A DNA stretch of 64,000 nt from UBA1479 sp963972065 (GCA_963972065.1 CAXAVJ010000001.1:62001-126000); one strand, 5' to 3'; counted from the stretch's first letter, positions 37,740 through 46,716 are shown. The notes: generated by a model from the sequence alone, not told the origin. Numbers and translations are program-made.

Positions 37740-38069
37740 TCAATCGATATTGAAAATATTTACAACGCCGCTCACGACGTGCGCCTCAATCGGCGTCAGG
37801 CCGCGCCCGACACAGGGTCCGGCGACGCAATGGCCGTCCTCGATGCGGAACAGGGCACCGTGCGTGGCGCAGAGGATGTATTCCCCGTCCCGGGTCAGGA
37901 ACCGCCCCGGCCACATGTCCAAGGGCGTGCCGACATGGGGGCAGGAATTGACATAGGCGAAGATCCGGTCGCCCTGGCGGATCGCCATGACCAGCTTGCC
38001 CGCGACCTCGAACCCGGCCGAGCCACCGTCGGCGATGTCATCCAATGGGCAGAGGGCGTGTTCCGTCAT
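37740..38069 (-). CDS. Rieske [2Fe-2S] domain protein
   Basis: 109 residues, a single Rieske domain. CPHVGTPLDMWPG gives the first Cys-His pair and CATHGALFRIEDG the second; CVGRGLTPIEAHV closes the fold. Such small soluble ferredoxins serve oxygenases or act alone. It is 32 bp from the YciI gene in a leftward group that includes gpsA and tsaD. The electron partner is unknown. Confidence 0.88.
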   Translation of the reverse strand: MTEHALCPLDDIADGGSAGFEVAGKLVMAIRQGDRIFAYVNSCPHVGTPLDMWPGRFLTRDGEYILCATHGALFRIEDGHCVAGPCVGRGLTPIEAHVVSGVVNIFNID

Positions 38070-38101
38070 GGCCGAATCTCGGGCGGGGTTCGCGGTTCAG
38101 G

Positions 38102-38386
38102 TCATTCGGCGGGAATGGTGCGCTTCCAGCGCTTGATGACCGTGCTTTCGAACAGGCCCGCCTTGGCGTAGGGGTCGCCCTTGGCGAAAACTTCGGCGGC
38201 GGCGCGGTCCGCCACGTCCAGCACCAGCATGCTGCCGATCATGGCCTCGCCGTCGTCGGACTGCATGGGCCCGGCGGTGACGATGATGTCCTTCTGGGAC
38301 TTCAGGTATTCCAGGTGATCCGGGCGGATGCTCTGGCGCATGTCGACATGGCCGGGCTTGTCGATGGCGAAGACGATGAAGTGCAT
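38102..38386 (-). CDS. YciI family protein
   Basis: 94 residues from MHFIVFAIDKPGH at 38386; 22 more codons are open upstream, but the domain starts here. RPDHLEYLKSQ holds the His-Asp pair of YciI and GPMQSDDGEAMIGSMLVLDV the conserved strand. The dimeric ferredoxin-like fold is seen in small hydrolases and in polyketide-type enzymes. Its position next to gpsA is common in alphaproteobacteria; its reaction is unknown. Confidence 0.85.
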   Translation of the reverse strand: MHFIVFAIDKPGHVDMRQSIRPDHLEYLKSQKDIIVTAGPMQSDDGEAMIGSMLVLDVADRAAAEVFAKGDPYAKAGLFESTVIKRWKRTIPAE

Positions 38387-38423
38387 GGGCGTGTCCTTAG
38401 GCTTTCGTGGAGGGCTTTCGGGT

Positions 38424-39413
38424 TCAGAGTTCCTTGGTGAAGGGCCGGGCAAGCAGGCTTTCGATCATGCGGTCGATGTCCTTGCCGTGATTGACGATGG
38501 CGTTGACGGCGGTGCAGATCGGCATGTCGACGCCAAGCCGCCCGGCCAGTTCGATCACCGCGCGGGCGGAAAACACGCCCTCGGTCACGGCCTTGCGTTC
38601 GCCCAGAATCTCGGCCAGCGGTCGGCCCTGGCCTAGTGCCACGCCCAGGGAAAAATTGCGCGACTGCAGGGCGTTGCAGGTCAGGGTCAGGTCGCCGATA
38701 CCGCACAGGCCCATGAGCGTTTCCGCCTGCGCCCCCTTGGCCAAGCCCAAGCGCACGATTTCGGCCAGGCCCCGGGTGATCAGCGCCGCCCGCGTGTTGT
38801 CGCCCATGCCCCGGCCCTGCACGATGCCGCAGGCGATGGCCAGGATGTTCTTCACCGCTCCGCCGACCTCGGCGCCGATCGGGTCTTCCGAACGATAGGG
38901 CCGGAAGCGCGGCGTGCCGATGGCCTGGATGAACTGTTCGGCCAGCTTGCCGTCGTCGGATGCCAGGGTCACGGCGGAGGGAATTTCCCGGGCCACCTCG
39001 ATGGCGAAGGTCGGCCCCGACAGCACGGCCTGCGGGGCGGCGGGCAGGGTTTCGGCGACGACCTCGGTCATCAACTTGCAGCTGCCGTTCTCGATCCCCT
39101 TGGCGCAGATCAGCACCGGCGCCTTGAATGGCCTGGCCGCCGACATGGCCTGGGTCACCGGTCGCATGAATTGCGCCGGGGCGACCAGGATCGCCGCGTC
39201 GGCGCCGTCGATGGCCGCCGCCAGGTCCGCCGTTGCCTCGATGGCGGGGTCCAGCGTCACGCCGGGAAGATAGGGGTTCTGATGGCTTGAATTGATCTCG
39301 GCGGCCACATCGGCTTCGTGGGCCTGCAGGATTACCGAACGCCCCGCCCGGCGGGCGACCATGGCAAGCGCCGTGCCCCAGGCACCGGCGCCGATGACGG
39401 CGAAACGTTCCAT
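38424..39413 (-). CDS. gpsA: glycerol-3-phosphate dehydrogenase [NAD(P)+]
   Basis: 329 residues from MERFAVIGAGAWGTALAM at 39413; the frame is open to 39521 but the extra residues are not family-like. SGPTFAIEVA, GGAVKNILAIACGI (catalytic Lys), GLCGIGDLTLTC and the C-terminal NFSLGVALG-like helix confirm GpsA. It makes sn-glycerol 3-phosphate for phospholipid synthesis. It is transcribed with tsaD (62-bp gap). Confidence 0.94.
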   Translation of the reverse strand: MERFAVIGAGAWGTALAMVARRAGRSVILQAHEADVAAEINSSHQNPYLPGVTLDPAIEATADLAAAIDGADAAILVAPAQFMRPVTQAMSAARPFKAPVLICAKGIENGSCKLMTEVVAETLPAAPQAVLSGPTFAIEVAREIPSAVTLASDDGKLAEQFIQAIGTPRFRPYRSEDPIGAEVGGAVKNILAIACGIVQGRGMGDNTRAALITRGLAEIVRLGLAKGAQAETLMGLCGIGDLTLTCNALQSRNFSLGVALGQGRPLAEILGERKAVTEGVFSARAVIELAGRLGVDMPICTAVNAIVNHGKDIDRMIESLLARPFTKEL

Positions 39414-39474
39414 GGCTTTCCTTTTATAGGCCGGTGCGGGGACTGGAAAGAGGGAGATGGCGCATTCTTGGCCC

Positions 39475-40533
39475 TTATGCCTTGACCCCGGCGCCCACGG
39501 CCTTGGGCGCATCGGGGTCAAGCGGCCAGCGCGGGCGCGGGCGGAAATCGAGTCCGTCGGTCAGGCCCAGACGAAAGCGTTCGACCCCGGCCCAGGCGAC
39601 CATGGCGCCGTTGTCGGTGCACAGCGCCGGGGCGGGCACGGCGAAATCCAGCCCCCGGTCCGCCGCCAGGTCCTGCAATCGCGCGCGGATCGCCTGGTTG
39701 GCGGCGACCCCGCCGGCGACGACCAGGGTGCGGCCCGCCGGATGTCTTTCCAGAAACATGTCGACGGCGCGGCCCGTGCGTTCGGCCAGCACGTCGGCGA
39801 CTGCGACCTGGAACGAGGCGCAAAGATCGGTGACGTCCCGGTCCTGCACGGGGCCGGGGGGCAGGCCCTCGATCGCCATGCGCACGCGGGTCTTGAGGCC
39901 CGAAAAGGAAAAATCGCAGCCGTCCCGGCCCTTCAAGGGGCGCGGCAGCTCAAACCGCCCGGCGTCGCCGCCCCTGGCCGCCGCTTCGACCGCCGGGCCG
40001 CCGGGATAGCCAAGGCCCAGCATCTTCGCGGTCTTGTCGAAGGCTTCGCCGACGGCGTCGTCGATGGTGGTGCCGAGGCGCCGATAGCGGCCCACACCCT
40101 CGACCACCAGCAATTGGCAATGACCGCCCGACACCAGCAGCAGCAGATAGGGGAATTGCACATCGTCGGTTAGCCGTGCCGTCAGGGCATGGGCCTCCAG
40201 ATGATTGACGGCGACGAAGGGCAGGCCGCGCGCGGCGGCCAGGGCCTTGCCCGTCATCACGCCAACCAGGACGCCGCCGATCAGGCCCGGCCCGGCCGTG
40301 GCGGCGACGGCGTCGATGCCGTCCCAGCCGCCGCCGGATTGGCCGAGCGCCGCCTGCACGACACGGCCGACCTGATCCAGATGCGCGCGGGCCGCGACCT
40401 CGGGCACCACGCCGGCGAAGGGCTGATGGTCGGCCAATTGCTGATGGACCACGTTGGACAGCACGTCGCGCCCGTCGCTCACCACGGCGGCGGCGGTCTC
40501 GTCACAACTGGTTTCAATGCCCAGAACGCGCAT
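39475..40533 (-). CDS. tsaD: tRNA N6-adenosine threonylcarbamoyltransferase
   Basis: 352 residues. MRVLGIETSCDETAAAVV at the start, PEVAARAHLDQV, AVNHLEAHALTAR (metal-binding His pair), LLLLVSGGHCQLL and VAGGVAANQAIRARL are all TsaD hallmarks. With TsaB, TsaC and TsaE it installs t6A37 in ANN-decoding tRNAs, including the tRNA-Thr in this window. The gene diverges from hemC. Confidence 0.95.
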   Translation of the reverse strand: MRVLGIETSCDETAAAVVSDGRDVLSNVVHQQLADHQPFAGVVPEVAARAHLDQVGRVVQAALGQSGGGWDGIDAVAATAGPGLIGGVLVGVMTGKALAAARGLPFVAVNHLEAHALTARLTDDVQFPYLLLLVSGGHCQLLVVEGVGRYRRLGTTIDDAVGEAFDKTAKMLGLGYPGGPAVEAAARGGDAGRFELPRPLKGRDGCDFSFSGLKTRVRMAIEGLPPGPVQDRDVTDLCASFQVAVADVLAERTGRAVDMFLERHPAGRTLVVAGGVAANQAIRARLQDLAADRGLDFAVPAPALCTDNGAMVAWAGVERFRLGLTDGLDFRPRPRWPLDPDAPKAVGAGVKA

Positions 40534-40623
40534 GGCTCTCTACATGGGTGAATTTCATGGTTGCGGCAATGGCCGGGGACTTTACTCTGTCGCCCGCCGC
40601 ACAACCAAAAGGCTTTTTCGCCC

Positions 40624-41601
40624 GTGACCGATCCCATCGACCCGACCGACCCGAAATTCCTGCGCATCGGCACCCGCGCCAGCCCCCTGGCGCTGGCCCA
40701 GGCCCATGCCGCCCGCGACCTGATCGAGGCCGCCCACGGCACGCCGACGCCGCTCGGGGCGACCTCGATCGTCGACCTCAAGACAACGGGCGACCTGGTG
40801 CTCGACCGGCCCTTGGCCGATATCGGCGGCAAGGGCCTGTTTTCCAAGGAAATCGACCGGGCGCTGTTGGACAATCGCGTCGATCTGGCCGTCCATTCCA
40901 TGAAGGACCTGGAAACCTGGATGCCCGACGGCATCGTCATCGCCGCCGTGCTGGAACGGGAAGATCCCCGCGACGCTTTCATTTCGAATTCGTATCAAGC
41001 GGTGTCCGACCTGCCCCAGGGCGCGGTGATCGGCACCGCCTCCGTGCGCCGGCAGGCGCAGCTGCTGCATTGGCGCCCCGACCTCAAATGCGTGACTTTT
41101 CGCGGCAACGTGCAGACGCGCCTCGGCAAGCTGGCCGACGGTCAGGCGGATGCGACCCTGCTTGCCTGTGCCGGGCTCAACCGTCTGGGCCGGGCCGAGG
41201 TCGTGACCCAGGCGATCGCGCCCGAAGATATGTTGCCCGCCGTCGCCCAGGGGGCGGTCGCCATCACCTGCCGCGCGGGTGACGATCGGGTGCTGGATTT
41301 ATTGGCGGCCATTAATCATGCCCCGACCCTGGCCCGGGTCACGGCGGAACGCGCCATGCTCGAAGCCCTCGACGGATCCTGCCGCACGCCCATCGGCGGC
41401 CTGGCCGTGCTGTCGGACGACGGCAGCGAAATGACCCTCGACGGCCTGGTCGCCCGCGGTGACGGCAGCGCGCTGCACCGCGCCCGGCGCAGCGGCCGGA
41501 CCGGGGACGCCTATCGCCTTGGCCGCGATCTGGGCGAGCAGTTGAAAGCCATGGCCGGCCCTGGGTTTCTCGATGATCCCGGTCCTGGCGGCGGGAGCTG
41601 A
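40624..41601 (+). CDS. hemC: hydroxymethylbilane synthase (porphobilinogen deaminase)
   Basis: 325 residues using GTG at 40624 (VTDPIDPTDPKFLRIGTRAS); a TTG at 40561 is possible but too far from the family start. RIGTRASPLALAQAH, DIGGKGLFSKEI, DLAVHSMKDLET, IGTASVRRQAQL and DGSCRTPIGG, whose Cys holds the dipyrromethane cofactor, are all present. It polymerises four porphobilinogens in tetrapyrrole synthesis. hemD starts 3 bp after its stop. Confidence 0.95.
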   Translation: MTDPIDPTDPKFLRIGTRASPLALAQAHAARDLIEAAHGTPTPLGATSIVDLKTTGDLVLDRPLADIGGKGLFSKEIDRALLDNRVDLAVHSMKDLETWMPDGIVIAAVLEREDPRDAFISNSYQAVSDLPQGAVIGTASVRRQAQLLHWRPDLKCVTFRGNVQTRLGKLADGQADATLLACAGLNRLGRAEVVTQAIAPEDMLPAVAQGAVAITCRAGDDRVLDLLAAINHAPTLARVTAERAMLEALDGSCRTPIGGLAVLSDDGSEMTLDGLVARGDGSALHRARRSGRTGDAYRLGRDLGEQLKAMAGPGFLDDPGPGGGS

Positions 41602-41604
41602 GCC

Positions 41605-42324
41605 GTGGCCCGAATTCTGGTTACGAGACCGGAACAGGATGCCAAGGCGACGGCGGCGTGGCTTCAAGATCTGGAGCATGAGGCGCTCATCACGCCCTTG
41701 ATGGCGGTTCATTTCCTGCCCGGTCCGCCCCTTGATCTGACCGGCGTTCAGGCCCTGCTGGTGACCAGCGCCAACGGGGCGCGTGCCCTGGCCGCGCGCC
41801 AGACGGGGTCGGGTGTGCCTTTGCCCGTCCTGGCTGTCGGCGATGCGACGGCGCGGGCGGCCCGGGATTTAGGGTTCGCGGACGTGGACAGCGCCGGGGG
41901 CGATGTCGACGATCTGGCGCGCCTGGCGGCGGCCCGCCTGCGCCCCGGCGACGGCGCCCTGCTGCATGTCGCGGGCAGCAAGGTCGCGGGCGATCTGGCG
42001 GGGATGCTGGCCCAGGCCGGATATACCTACCGGCGCAGCGTGCTGTATGACGCACGGCCCGTGGCGGCGCTGCCCCAGGCGGCCCAGGGGGCCATCGTCG
42101 ACGGCGCGGCGGGGGTTCTGCTCTATTCGCCGCGCACGGCGGCCCTGTTCCGCGATCTGGTCCTGGCCGCCGGGCTTGAGGGGTTTGTTGCGAACCTGAC
42201 CGCCTTCTGTCTTAGCGCCAACGTGGCGGCGCGTGCCGGTGCGGGATGGCGCCGGGTCGTGGTGGCCGCGCGGCCGACGGAACCGTCCCTGATGGATGCG
42301 GTCGCCAACTGGGCCTCAGAATAG
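41605..42324 (+). CDS. hemD: uroporphyrinogen-III synthase
   Basis: 239 residues. The sequence is weakly conserved as usual for HemD, but the start ILVTRPEQDAKATAAWLQ, then ALLVTSANGARALA, LHVAGSKVAGDLAG and YDARPVAALP fit the two-domain fold. It closes hydroxymethylbilane with ring D inversion. The position directly after hemC settles the call. Confidence 0.92.
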   Translation: MARILVTRPEQDAKATAAWLQDLEHEALITPLMAVHFLPGPPLDLTGVQALLVTSANGARALAARQTGSGVPLPVLAVGDATARAARDLGFADVDSAGGDVDDLARLAAARLRPGDGALLHVAGSKVAGDLAGMLAQAGYTYRRSVLYDARPVAALPQAAQGAIVDGAAGVLLYSPRTAALFRDLVLAAGLEGFVANLTAFCLSANVAARAGAGWRRVVVAARPTEPSLMDAVANWASE

Positions 42325-42475
42325 GGCCCGGTATCGGGCGTCGCGCCTTGCGCCGGGCGGCCCCTCAACGTACCTTGGACGGCAACGACCGCCGGCCCGA
42401 CAGGACCGGTTCCGACAGGATCGGCGGCGGGCCCGAATCTCAAAGCGACGCAGACCAGATGGGAGCCATCGGACC

Positions 42476-43828
42476 ATGACCACCCCGCCGCGAAAACGCG
42501 CCAGCGCCAAACGCCCCCCGGCCAAAAGCCGCTCCCAGGCATCGTCATCGGCCGCGGCGCCGAAGGCCTCCCAGGATGCCCCGGCGGCGGATGCGTCCGC
42601 AACGCAAGCCAAGGCGCCCGAAGCAACGGCGGCCCCGGCGGCGGAAAAGCCGAAATCTTCCGCCAAGACCGACGCCCCGGCGGCCTTCATCCCGCCACCG
42701 GCGCGCACGGCGAGTGCGGCGCGCGCCCTGGCCTGGCTGACCTTGGCCATCGGCGTCTGCGTCGGCACGGCGGCGTTCACCTGGCCGCAGTGGTCGCCCT
42801 ATCTGGTTAAGGTGTTTCCCCATCTGGCGACGACCGATGCCGAAGCCCCCGTGATCGACGATCTGGCCGGCCGCGTTCAGGCCCTGGAACAGGAAAAGAC
42901 CGGCACCCTGCATCAATTGGAACAAGAACGCGCCCGTTTTCAGGATGAGTTGAAAACCCTGATGACACGTCTGGCCGAGGTCGAACAGGCCGTGGCCGAG
43001 GCCCGCAATCTGGTCCGGGCGGCGGAAGCCCCGGCCAGCACGGCGTCGGCGGCGGAATCCCTCAAGGTGCTGTCCAACCGCTTGGCCGAACTTGAGGGGG
43101 GCGGTGGGCAGGTCGGCGCCCTGGCCGCCCGGATCGAGGAAATCGAAAAAGCCAAGACCGCCACCGGCCAAGGAACTGCTCCCGACGTCGGCCCGGACCC
43201 AAAAGTCACGGCGGCGCTCGACGCCATGGCCGAGCGCCTGAAGCGCCTGGAACAGGAAACCGACGGCAAGGCCGCCGATTTTGACGGCGCGGCGGCCCGT
43301 GCCATCGTCCTGGCCACGGCGCAGCTGCGCGACGCCGTGCGCGAGGGCCGGCCGTTCACCGATGACCTGGATGCCCTCAAGGTGCTTGCCGACGGTCGTC
43401 CGGCCATTACCCAGATCCTGGGGTCCCTGACCCCCCATGCCGATCTCGGCGTCTCGACCTTGGCCGTGCTGCGCACCCGCTTCGCGACCTTGGCCGGCCC
43501 CATCGTCAACGCGGCCGGCGCGGCGGAAGGCGACGGCTGGTTCGCCGAGGCGGCGGCGCGGCTGGCCTCTCTCGTGACCATCCGGCGCGTCGGCAACACG
43601 GCGCCCGACGATTCCATCGACGCCCTGGTCTCGCGAGTCGATGCCCTGCTGTCGGCGGGTGATCTGCGCTCGGCGGTCGAGGCGCTCACGCTGCTGAAGG
43701 GCAAGCCGGCCGAGGTCGTGGCCCCCTGGCTGCGCGCCGCCGAAGCGCGCCTGGCGGCGGAAAAGGCCGTCGCCAACCTGCATGTCCATGCCCTGTCCCT
43801 GATCGCCCCGGCCAAGGCCGGCGGCTGA
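42476..43828 (+). CDS. mitofilin-like inner-membrane protein (COG4223 type)
   Basis: 450 residues. A Lys/Ala/Pro-rich cytosolic head (1-75) is followed by one membrane span (ALAWLTLAIGVCVGTAAFTW, about 85-104). A coiled coil of about 130 residues comes next (VQALEQEKTGTLHQLEQERA onward), then a helical C-terminal mitofilin-like domain. Alphaproteobacterial proteins in this locus between hemD and hemY are related to mitochondrial Mic60, which shapes inner membranes at contact sites. Its exact role here is inferred from that relationship. Confidence 0.8.
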   Translation: MTTPPRKRASAKRPPAKSRSQASSSAAAPKASQDAPAADASATQAKAPEATAAPAAEKPKSSAKTDAPAAFIPPPARTASAARALAWLTLAIGVCVGTAAFTWPQWSPYLVKVFPHLATTDAEAPVIDDLAGRVQALEQEKTGTLHQLEQERARFQDELKTLMTRLAEVEQAVAEARNLVRAAEAPASTASAAESLKVLSNRLAELEGGGGQVGALAARIEEIEKAKTATGQGTAPDVGPDPKVTAALDAMAERLKRLEQETDGKAADFDGAAARAIVLATAQLRDAVREGRPFTDDLDALKVLADGRPAITQILGSLTPHADLGVSTLAVLRTRFATLAGPIVNAAGAAEGDGWFAEAAARLASLVTIRRVGNTAPDDSIDALVSRVDALLSAGDLRSAVEALTLLKGKPAEVVAPWLRAAEARLAAEKAVANLHVHALSLIAPAKAGG

Positions 43829-43842
43829 ACGGGAACGAAACG

Positions 43843-45240
43843 ATGCTCCGCGCCCTCCGCTTCCTCGCTGTCCTCGCGGTCCTGATTGCCGCGGTCCTGT
43901 GGCTGACCGACAACCCCGGCACGATCCGGGCCGAATGGCGGGGCTATCAGGTCGAAACCTCGGCCGCCCTGATGATCGCCGTCGTGGCGTTGCTGATGGG
44001 GGCGTCTGCCGTCTTCTATCGGGGCTGGGTCTTTCTGCGCCGCGCGCCGGGCACCATTGCCGCCGCCTGGCTCGAACGCCGCCGCCGGCGCGGCTACGAG
44101 GCCCTGACCCGGGGCATGGTCGCCGTCGCCGCCGGCGATCCGGCGGAGGCCCGCAAACATTCCAAGCGGGCGGAAGTGCTGCTTAACGAACCGCCGCTGA
44201 CCATGCTGTTGTCTGCCCAGGCGGCGCAGCTCGACGGTGACGACAAGGCCGCCGAAGACTTCTTCAGGGCGATGTCGGAACGGCCGGAAACGGAATTCCT
44301 CGGCCTGCGCGGCCTGTTGTCGCAGGCGCTCAGTAAAGGCGACCGTGACCGTGCGCTCGACCTCGCGCGCCGCGCCTATCGTCTGCGCCCAGCCAGCGAA
44401 TGGGTGGCAGGAACTCTGTTCGATCTGCAGGCCCAGTCGGGCCTGTGGCTCGACGCCAGCGTGACCAACGACGAACTTGGCAGGCGCAAGCTGGTCGACC
44501 GCGCCACGGCCGAGCGGCGCAAGGGCGTGCTGGCGTTTGAACAGGCGCGGCGGGCTCAGGCCGACGGCGACCCGGCGGCCGCGTTCAAATATCTGCGCCA
44601 GGCCCATGATCTGGCCCCGGACCTGGTGCCGGCGGCGGCGCGTCTGGCTCACCTGCTGGTCGTCGACGGCAAGGAACGGCGGGCCGCTGGCCTGATCGAA
44701 AAGGCCTGGATCACCGCCCCCCATCCGGACCTTGCCCGCGAATACTTGAACGCGCGACGGACCGACGACGGGCTGGCCGTCGTCAAGGCCATGGAAAAGC
44801 TGGCCCGGGCCAACCCGGATCATCCGGAAAGCCATCTCGCCCTGGCCCAGGCCGCCGCCGATGCGGCGCTGTGGGGTGAGGCGCGCAAGTATCTGGACCT
44901 GGTGATCGCGGGGACGGGGCACGACGGGTATGTGGGCCGCGCGTTGCGCTTGCTTGCGGCGGTCGAAGAAGGCGAGGGCGAAAACCCCGCGCGGGCCCGC
45001 GACTGGTTGTTGCGTGCCACGACGGCGGGGCCGGACAACGCCTGGGTCTGCGCCAACTGCGGCAACGCGGCCCCGGAATGGACCGTGACCTGTTCCAACT
45101 GCGGGCAGTTCGACGGTTATTCCTGGCGCACGCCGCCGCATGCGGGGTCCCATATCGAGGTTCTGGACGGGCGTGCGGGGACGATCCCCGACGGCGGTAC
45201 GGCCCGTTTGCCGGCGCCGGACGACACGGGTGGCGGCTGA
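43843..45240 (+). CDS. hemY: HemY-like protein with C-terminal zinc ribbon
   Basis: 465 residues. Two N-terminal membrane spans (LRFLAVLAVLIAAVLWLT and ALMIAVVALLMGASAVFY) form the HemY_N domain, followed by TPR-like helical repeats (ARKHSKRAEVLL, ALDLARRAYRLRP, AFKYLRQAHDLAP). Near the end WVCANCGNAAPEW and CSNCGQFDGYSW make a four-Cys ribbon similar to LapB. HemY proteins of this type are structural, not the protoporphyrinogen oxidase also called HemY. It is the last gene of the hemC operon. Confidence 0.85.
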   Translation: MLRALRFLAVLAVLIAAVLWLTDNPGTIRAEWRGYQVETSAALMIAVVALLMGASAVFYRGWVFLRRAPGTIAAAWLERRRRRGYEALTRGMVAVAAGDPAEARKHSKRAEVLLNEPPLTMLLSAQAAQLDGDDKAAEDFFRAMSERPETEFLGLRGLLSQALSKGDRDRALDLARRAYRLRPASEWVAGTLFDLQAQSGLWLDASVTNDELGRRKLVDRATAERRKGVLAFEQARRAQADGDPAAAFKYLRQAHDLAPDLVPAAARLAHLLVVDGKERRAAGLIEKAWITAPHPDLAREYLNARRTDDGLAVVKAMEKLARANPDHPESHLALAQAAADAALWGEARKYLDLVIAGTGHDGYVGRALRLLAAVEEGEGENPARARDWLLRATTAGPDNAWVCANCGNAAPEWTVTCSNCGQFDGYSWRTPPHAGSHIEVLDGRAGTIPDGGTARLPAPDDTGGG

Positions 45241-45276
45241 ACACCGCATCGCCGATCCCGGGCCGCGTGTTTGAAC

Positions 45277-45303
45277 TTGACTTGCAGGCCCGCCTGATAG
45301 AGT
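45277..45303 (+). promoter_or_regulatory. possible tRNA promoter
   Basis: TTGACT at 45277-45282 and TAGAGT at 45298-45303 lie 15 bp apart, about 35 bp before the mature tRNA. The spacing is shorter than usual, so the assignment is tentative. Confidence 0.35.
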
Positions 45304-45337
45304 TTCCGCCTGGAAAACGCGCCCCTCGGGCCGCGTC

Positions 45338-45413
45338 GCCGCCTTAGCTCAGTTGGTAGAGCATCGCATTCGTAATGCGAGGGTCGGGTGTTCGAGTCAC
45401 CCAGGCGGCACCA
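45338..45413 (+). tRNA. tRNA-Thr(CGT)
   Basis: A complete 76-nt cloverleaf with encoded CCA. The acceptor pair is GCCGCCT/AGGCGGC, the D arm GCTC/GAGC, the anticodon stem TCGCA/TGCGA around loop TTCGTAA (anticodon CGT), and the T arm GGGTG-TTCGAGT-CACCC. It is the integration site of the adjacent element, whose left att repeat begins in the anticodon stem. Confidence 0.97.
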
Positions 45414-46465
45414 TTTCCTTTCAAGGACTTAGCGCCTGATCCCACATCGGGATAATTTTCCGATGTGCCCGAATTGTGCCCAAACCCATCCAGAGCGCTG
45501 ATTGCACGCTCCTGGAAGTCCGGCGCGAGGTGGGCATAACGCTGCGCCATTTCGAGCGATTTATGCCCGGTCAGGGTCATCACTTCGTATAACGGCACGC
45601 CCGCTTGCACCAACCGAGACGCGAAGGTGTGGCGCAAGTCATGAAAGCGAAGATCATCGATCCCCGCTTGTTCGCGGGCCCGGCCAAAGCTTGTCTTGAT
45701 GCTTTGAATGGGCTTGCCCTTGTAGGTGAAAACCAGGCCCGACGGTTTCGGGCCCAATTCCCGCAAGGTTGTCTCCGCACGCTGGCAGAGACGAATTGAA
45801 CGGTCTTCGCCGTTCTTGGTGTCGCGGAAGGTGATGCGCTTTTGGTCCAGATTGACGTTCTGCCAATCGAGCCCCAACAACTCCGATCTCCTGCCGCCCG
45901 TATCGACCGCAAAGCGGATCAGGGGCCGCAGGTGGGGTGCCGCCGCCGCGACCAGCCGGGCTTCTTCCTCCGGCGTGAGCCAACGGTTGCGGGGCTTGGG
46001 TGCCTTGATGCGGGGAAAGTTCGGGGTGAAGTCCGTCATATCCTCGCGCCGGGCGGTGTTCAGGATCGATTTTAAGAGGGCTGTGTCGCGTAGAGCCGAT
46101 CCCCGTGACACGGTGTCCAGCCGTTCGTTGATAAACGCCTGTACGGCCCCGTAGGTGAAGTCTGAGACATTCCAGCCTTCGAACCGGGCGCCCAGGTATC
46201 TGAGACGGTAGCGGGTCTTGGTCATGAAGTGCCTCGGGTGATCGCGCTTCTGTGCTTTTGCGTAATGCAACAGGGCTTCGGCGAATGGCAGTTCCGGTTT
46301 CTTGCCGAAATGTTCATTCAGGAAGTCCTCTTGCACCCATTTCGCGGCCAGCGTCTCCGCTAGCTTTCGATCTTGAGTTCCAGAACTTCGGCGATGTCGC
46401 TTGCCGTTCCGGTCGTTCCACGTAACCCACCACTGGGGCGAGCCTTTGCGTTTGTAGACACGCAT
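45344..46465 (-). CDS. int: tyrosine recombinase/phage-type integrase
   Basis: 373 residues. The start MRVYKRKGSPQWWVTW has AGGAG 8 bases upstream. An N-terminal SAM-like arm and core-binding domain (about 60-150) precedes the catalytic domain: DTGGRRSELLGLDW (Arg), HDLRHTFASRLVQ (His-x-x-Arg), TGHKSLEMAQRYAH (His and the nucleophilic Tyr). The last codons run into the tRNA gene on the opposite strand and stop at 45344, seven bases into the tRNA. It catalyses integration and excision between the att repeats. Confidence 0.94.
   Translation of the reverse strand: MRVYKRKGSPQWWVTWNDRNGKRHRRSSGTQDRKLAETLAAKWVQEDFLNEHFGKKPELPFAEALLHYAKAQKRDHPRHFMTKTRYRLRYLGARFEGWNVSDFTYGAVQAFINERLDTVSRGSALRDTALLKSILNTARREDMTDFTPNFPRIKAPKPRNRWLTPEEEARLVAAAAPHLRPLIRFAVDTGGRRSELLGLDWQNVNLDQKRITFRDTKNGEDRSIRLCQRAETTLRELGPKPSGLVFTYKGKPIQSIKTSFGRAREQAGIDDLRFHDLRHTFASRLVQAGVPLYEVMTLTGHKSLEMAQRYAHLAPDFQERAISALDGFGHNSGTSENYPDVGSGAKSLKGNGAAWVTRTPDPRITNAMLYQLS
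45367..45413 (+). repeat. left attachment repeat (attL), tRNA 3' end
   Basis: 47 bp from the anticodon arm to the CCA of tRNA-Thr, repeated directly at 56773-56819. The copies differ at one base (A at 45380, G at 56786). The identical 33-bp stretch after the mismatch covers the T arm and acceptor strand. Confidence 0.93.
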
Positions 46466-46716
46466 GTTTGCCGTCTCCTCTGTTCAGAGGTTCGGGCGCT
46501 GTCGCACCGCTTATTGTCGTCGGCAAAGGCGACGATGTCCACGATGTCCCAGCGCCTGCACCGGGGGCCTAGGTCTACGTAGAGGATTCCGAAACTGGCG
46601 AAGGTCTCGGCGGATACGCCCAGCCAGGCCGCCGCCTCGTCGCGGCTCAAATACCGCCGGGGCGGGATGTTGCCCTTAAGCTTAAGGGCCGGGTCCTGGT
46701 TGGCGTCCGTCGTCAT
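46360..46716 (-). CDS. AlpA/excisionase-like helix-turn-helix protein
   Basis: 118 residues. RRYLSRDEAAAWLGVSAETF with LYVDLGPRCRRWDIVDIVAF is a MerR/AlpA-type winged helix as in excisionases. The C-terminal third, after about residue 70, overlaps the integrase start by 106 bp in another frame and has no recognisable features. The gene begins beside the first CTTAAGCTTAAG palindrome, which encodes LKLK near its N-terminus. Excisionase or integrase regulator is the likely role. Confidence 0.7.
   Translation of the reverse strand: MTTDANQDPALKLKGNIPPRRYLSRDEAAAWLGVSAETFASFGILYVDLGPRCRRWDIVDIVAFADDNKRCDSARTSEQRRRQTCVSTNAKARPSGGLRGTTGTASDIAEVLELKIES

Noticed and set aside
42940..45249. A 769-residue open frame on the minus strand opposite the mitofilin-like and hemY genes
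   Set aside because: This is high-GC shadow of two well-supported genes, rich in Arg, Gly and Pro, with no motifs.
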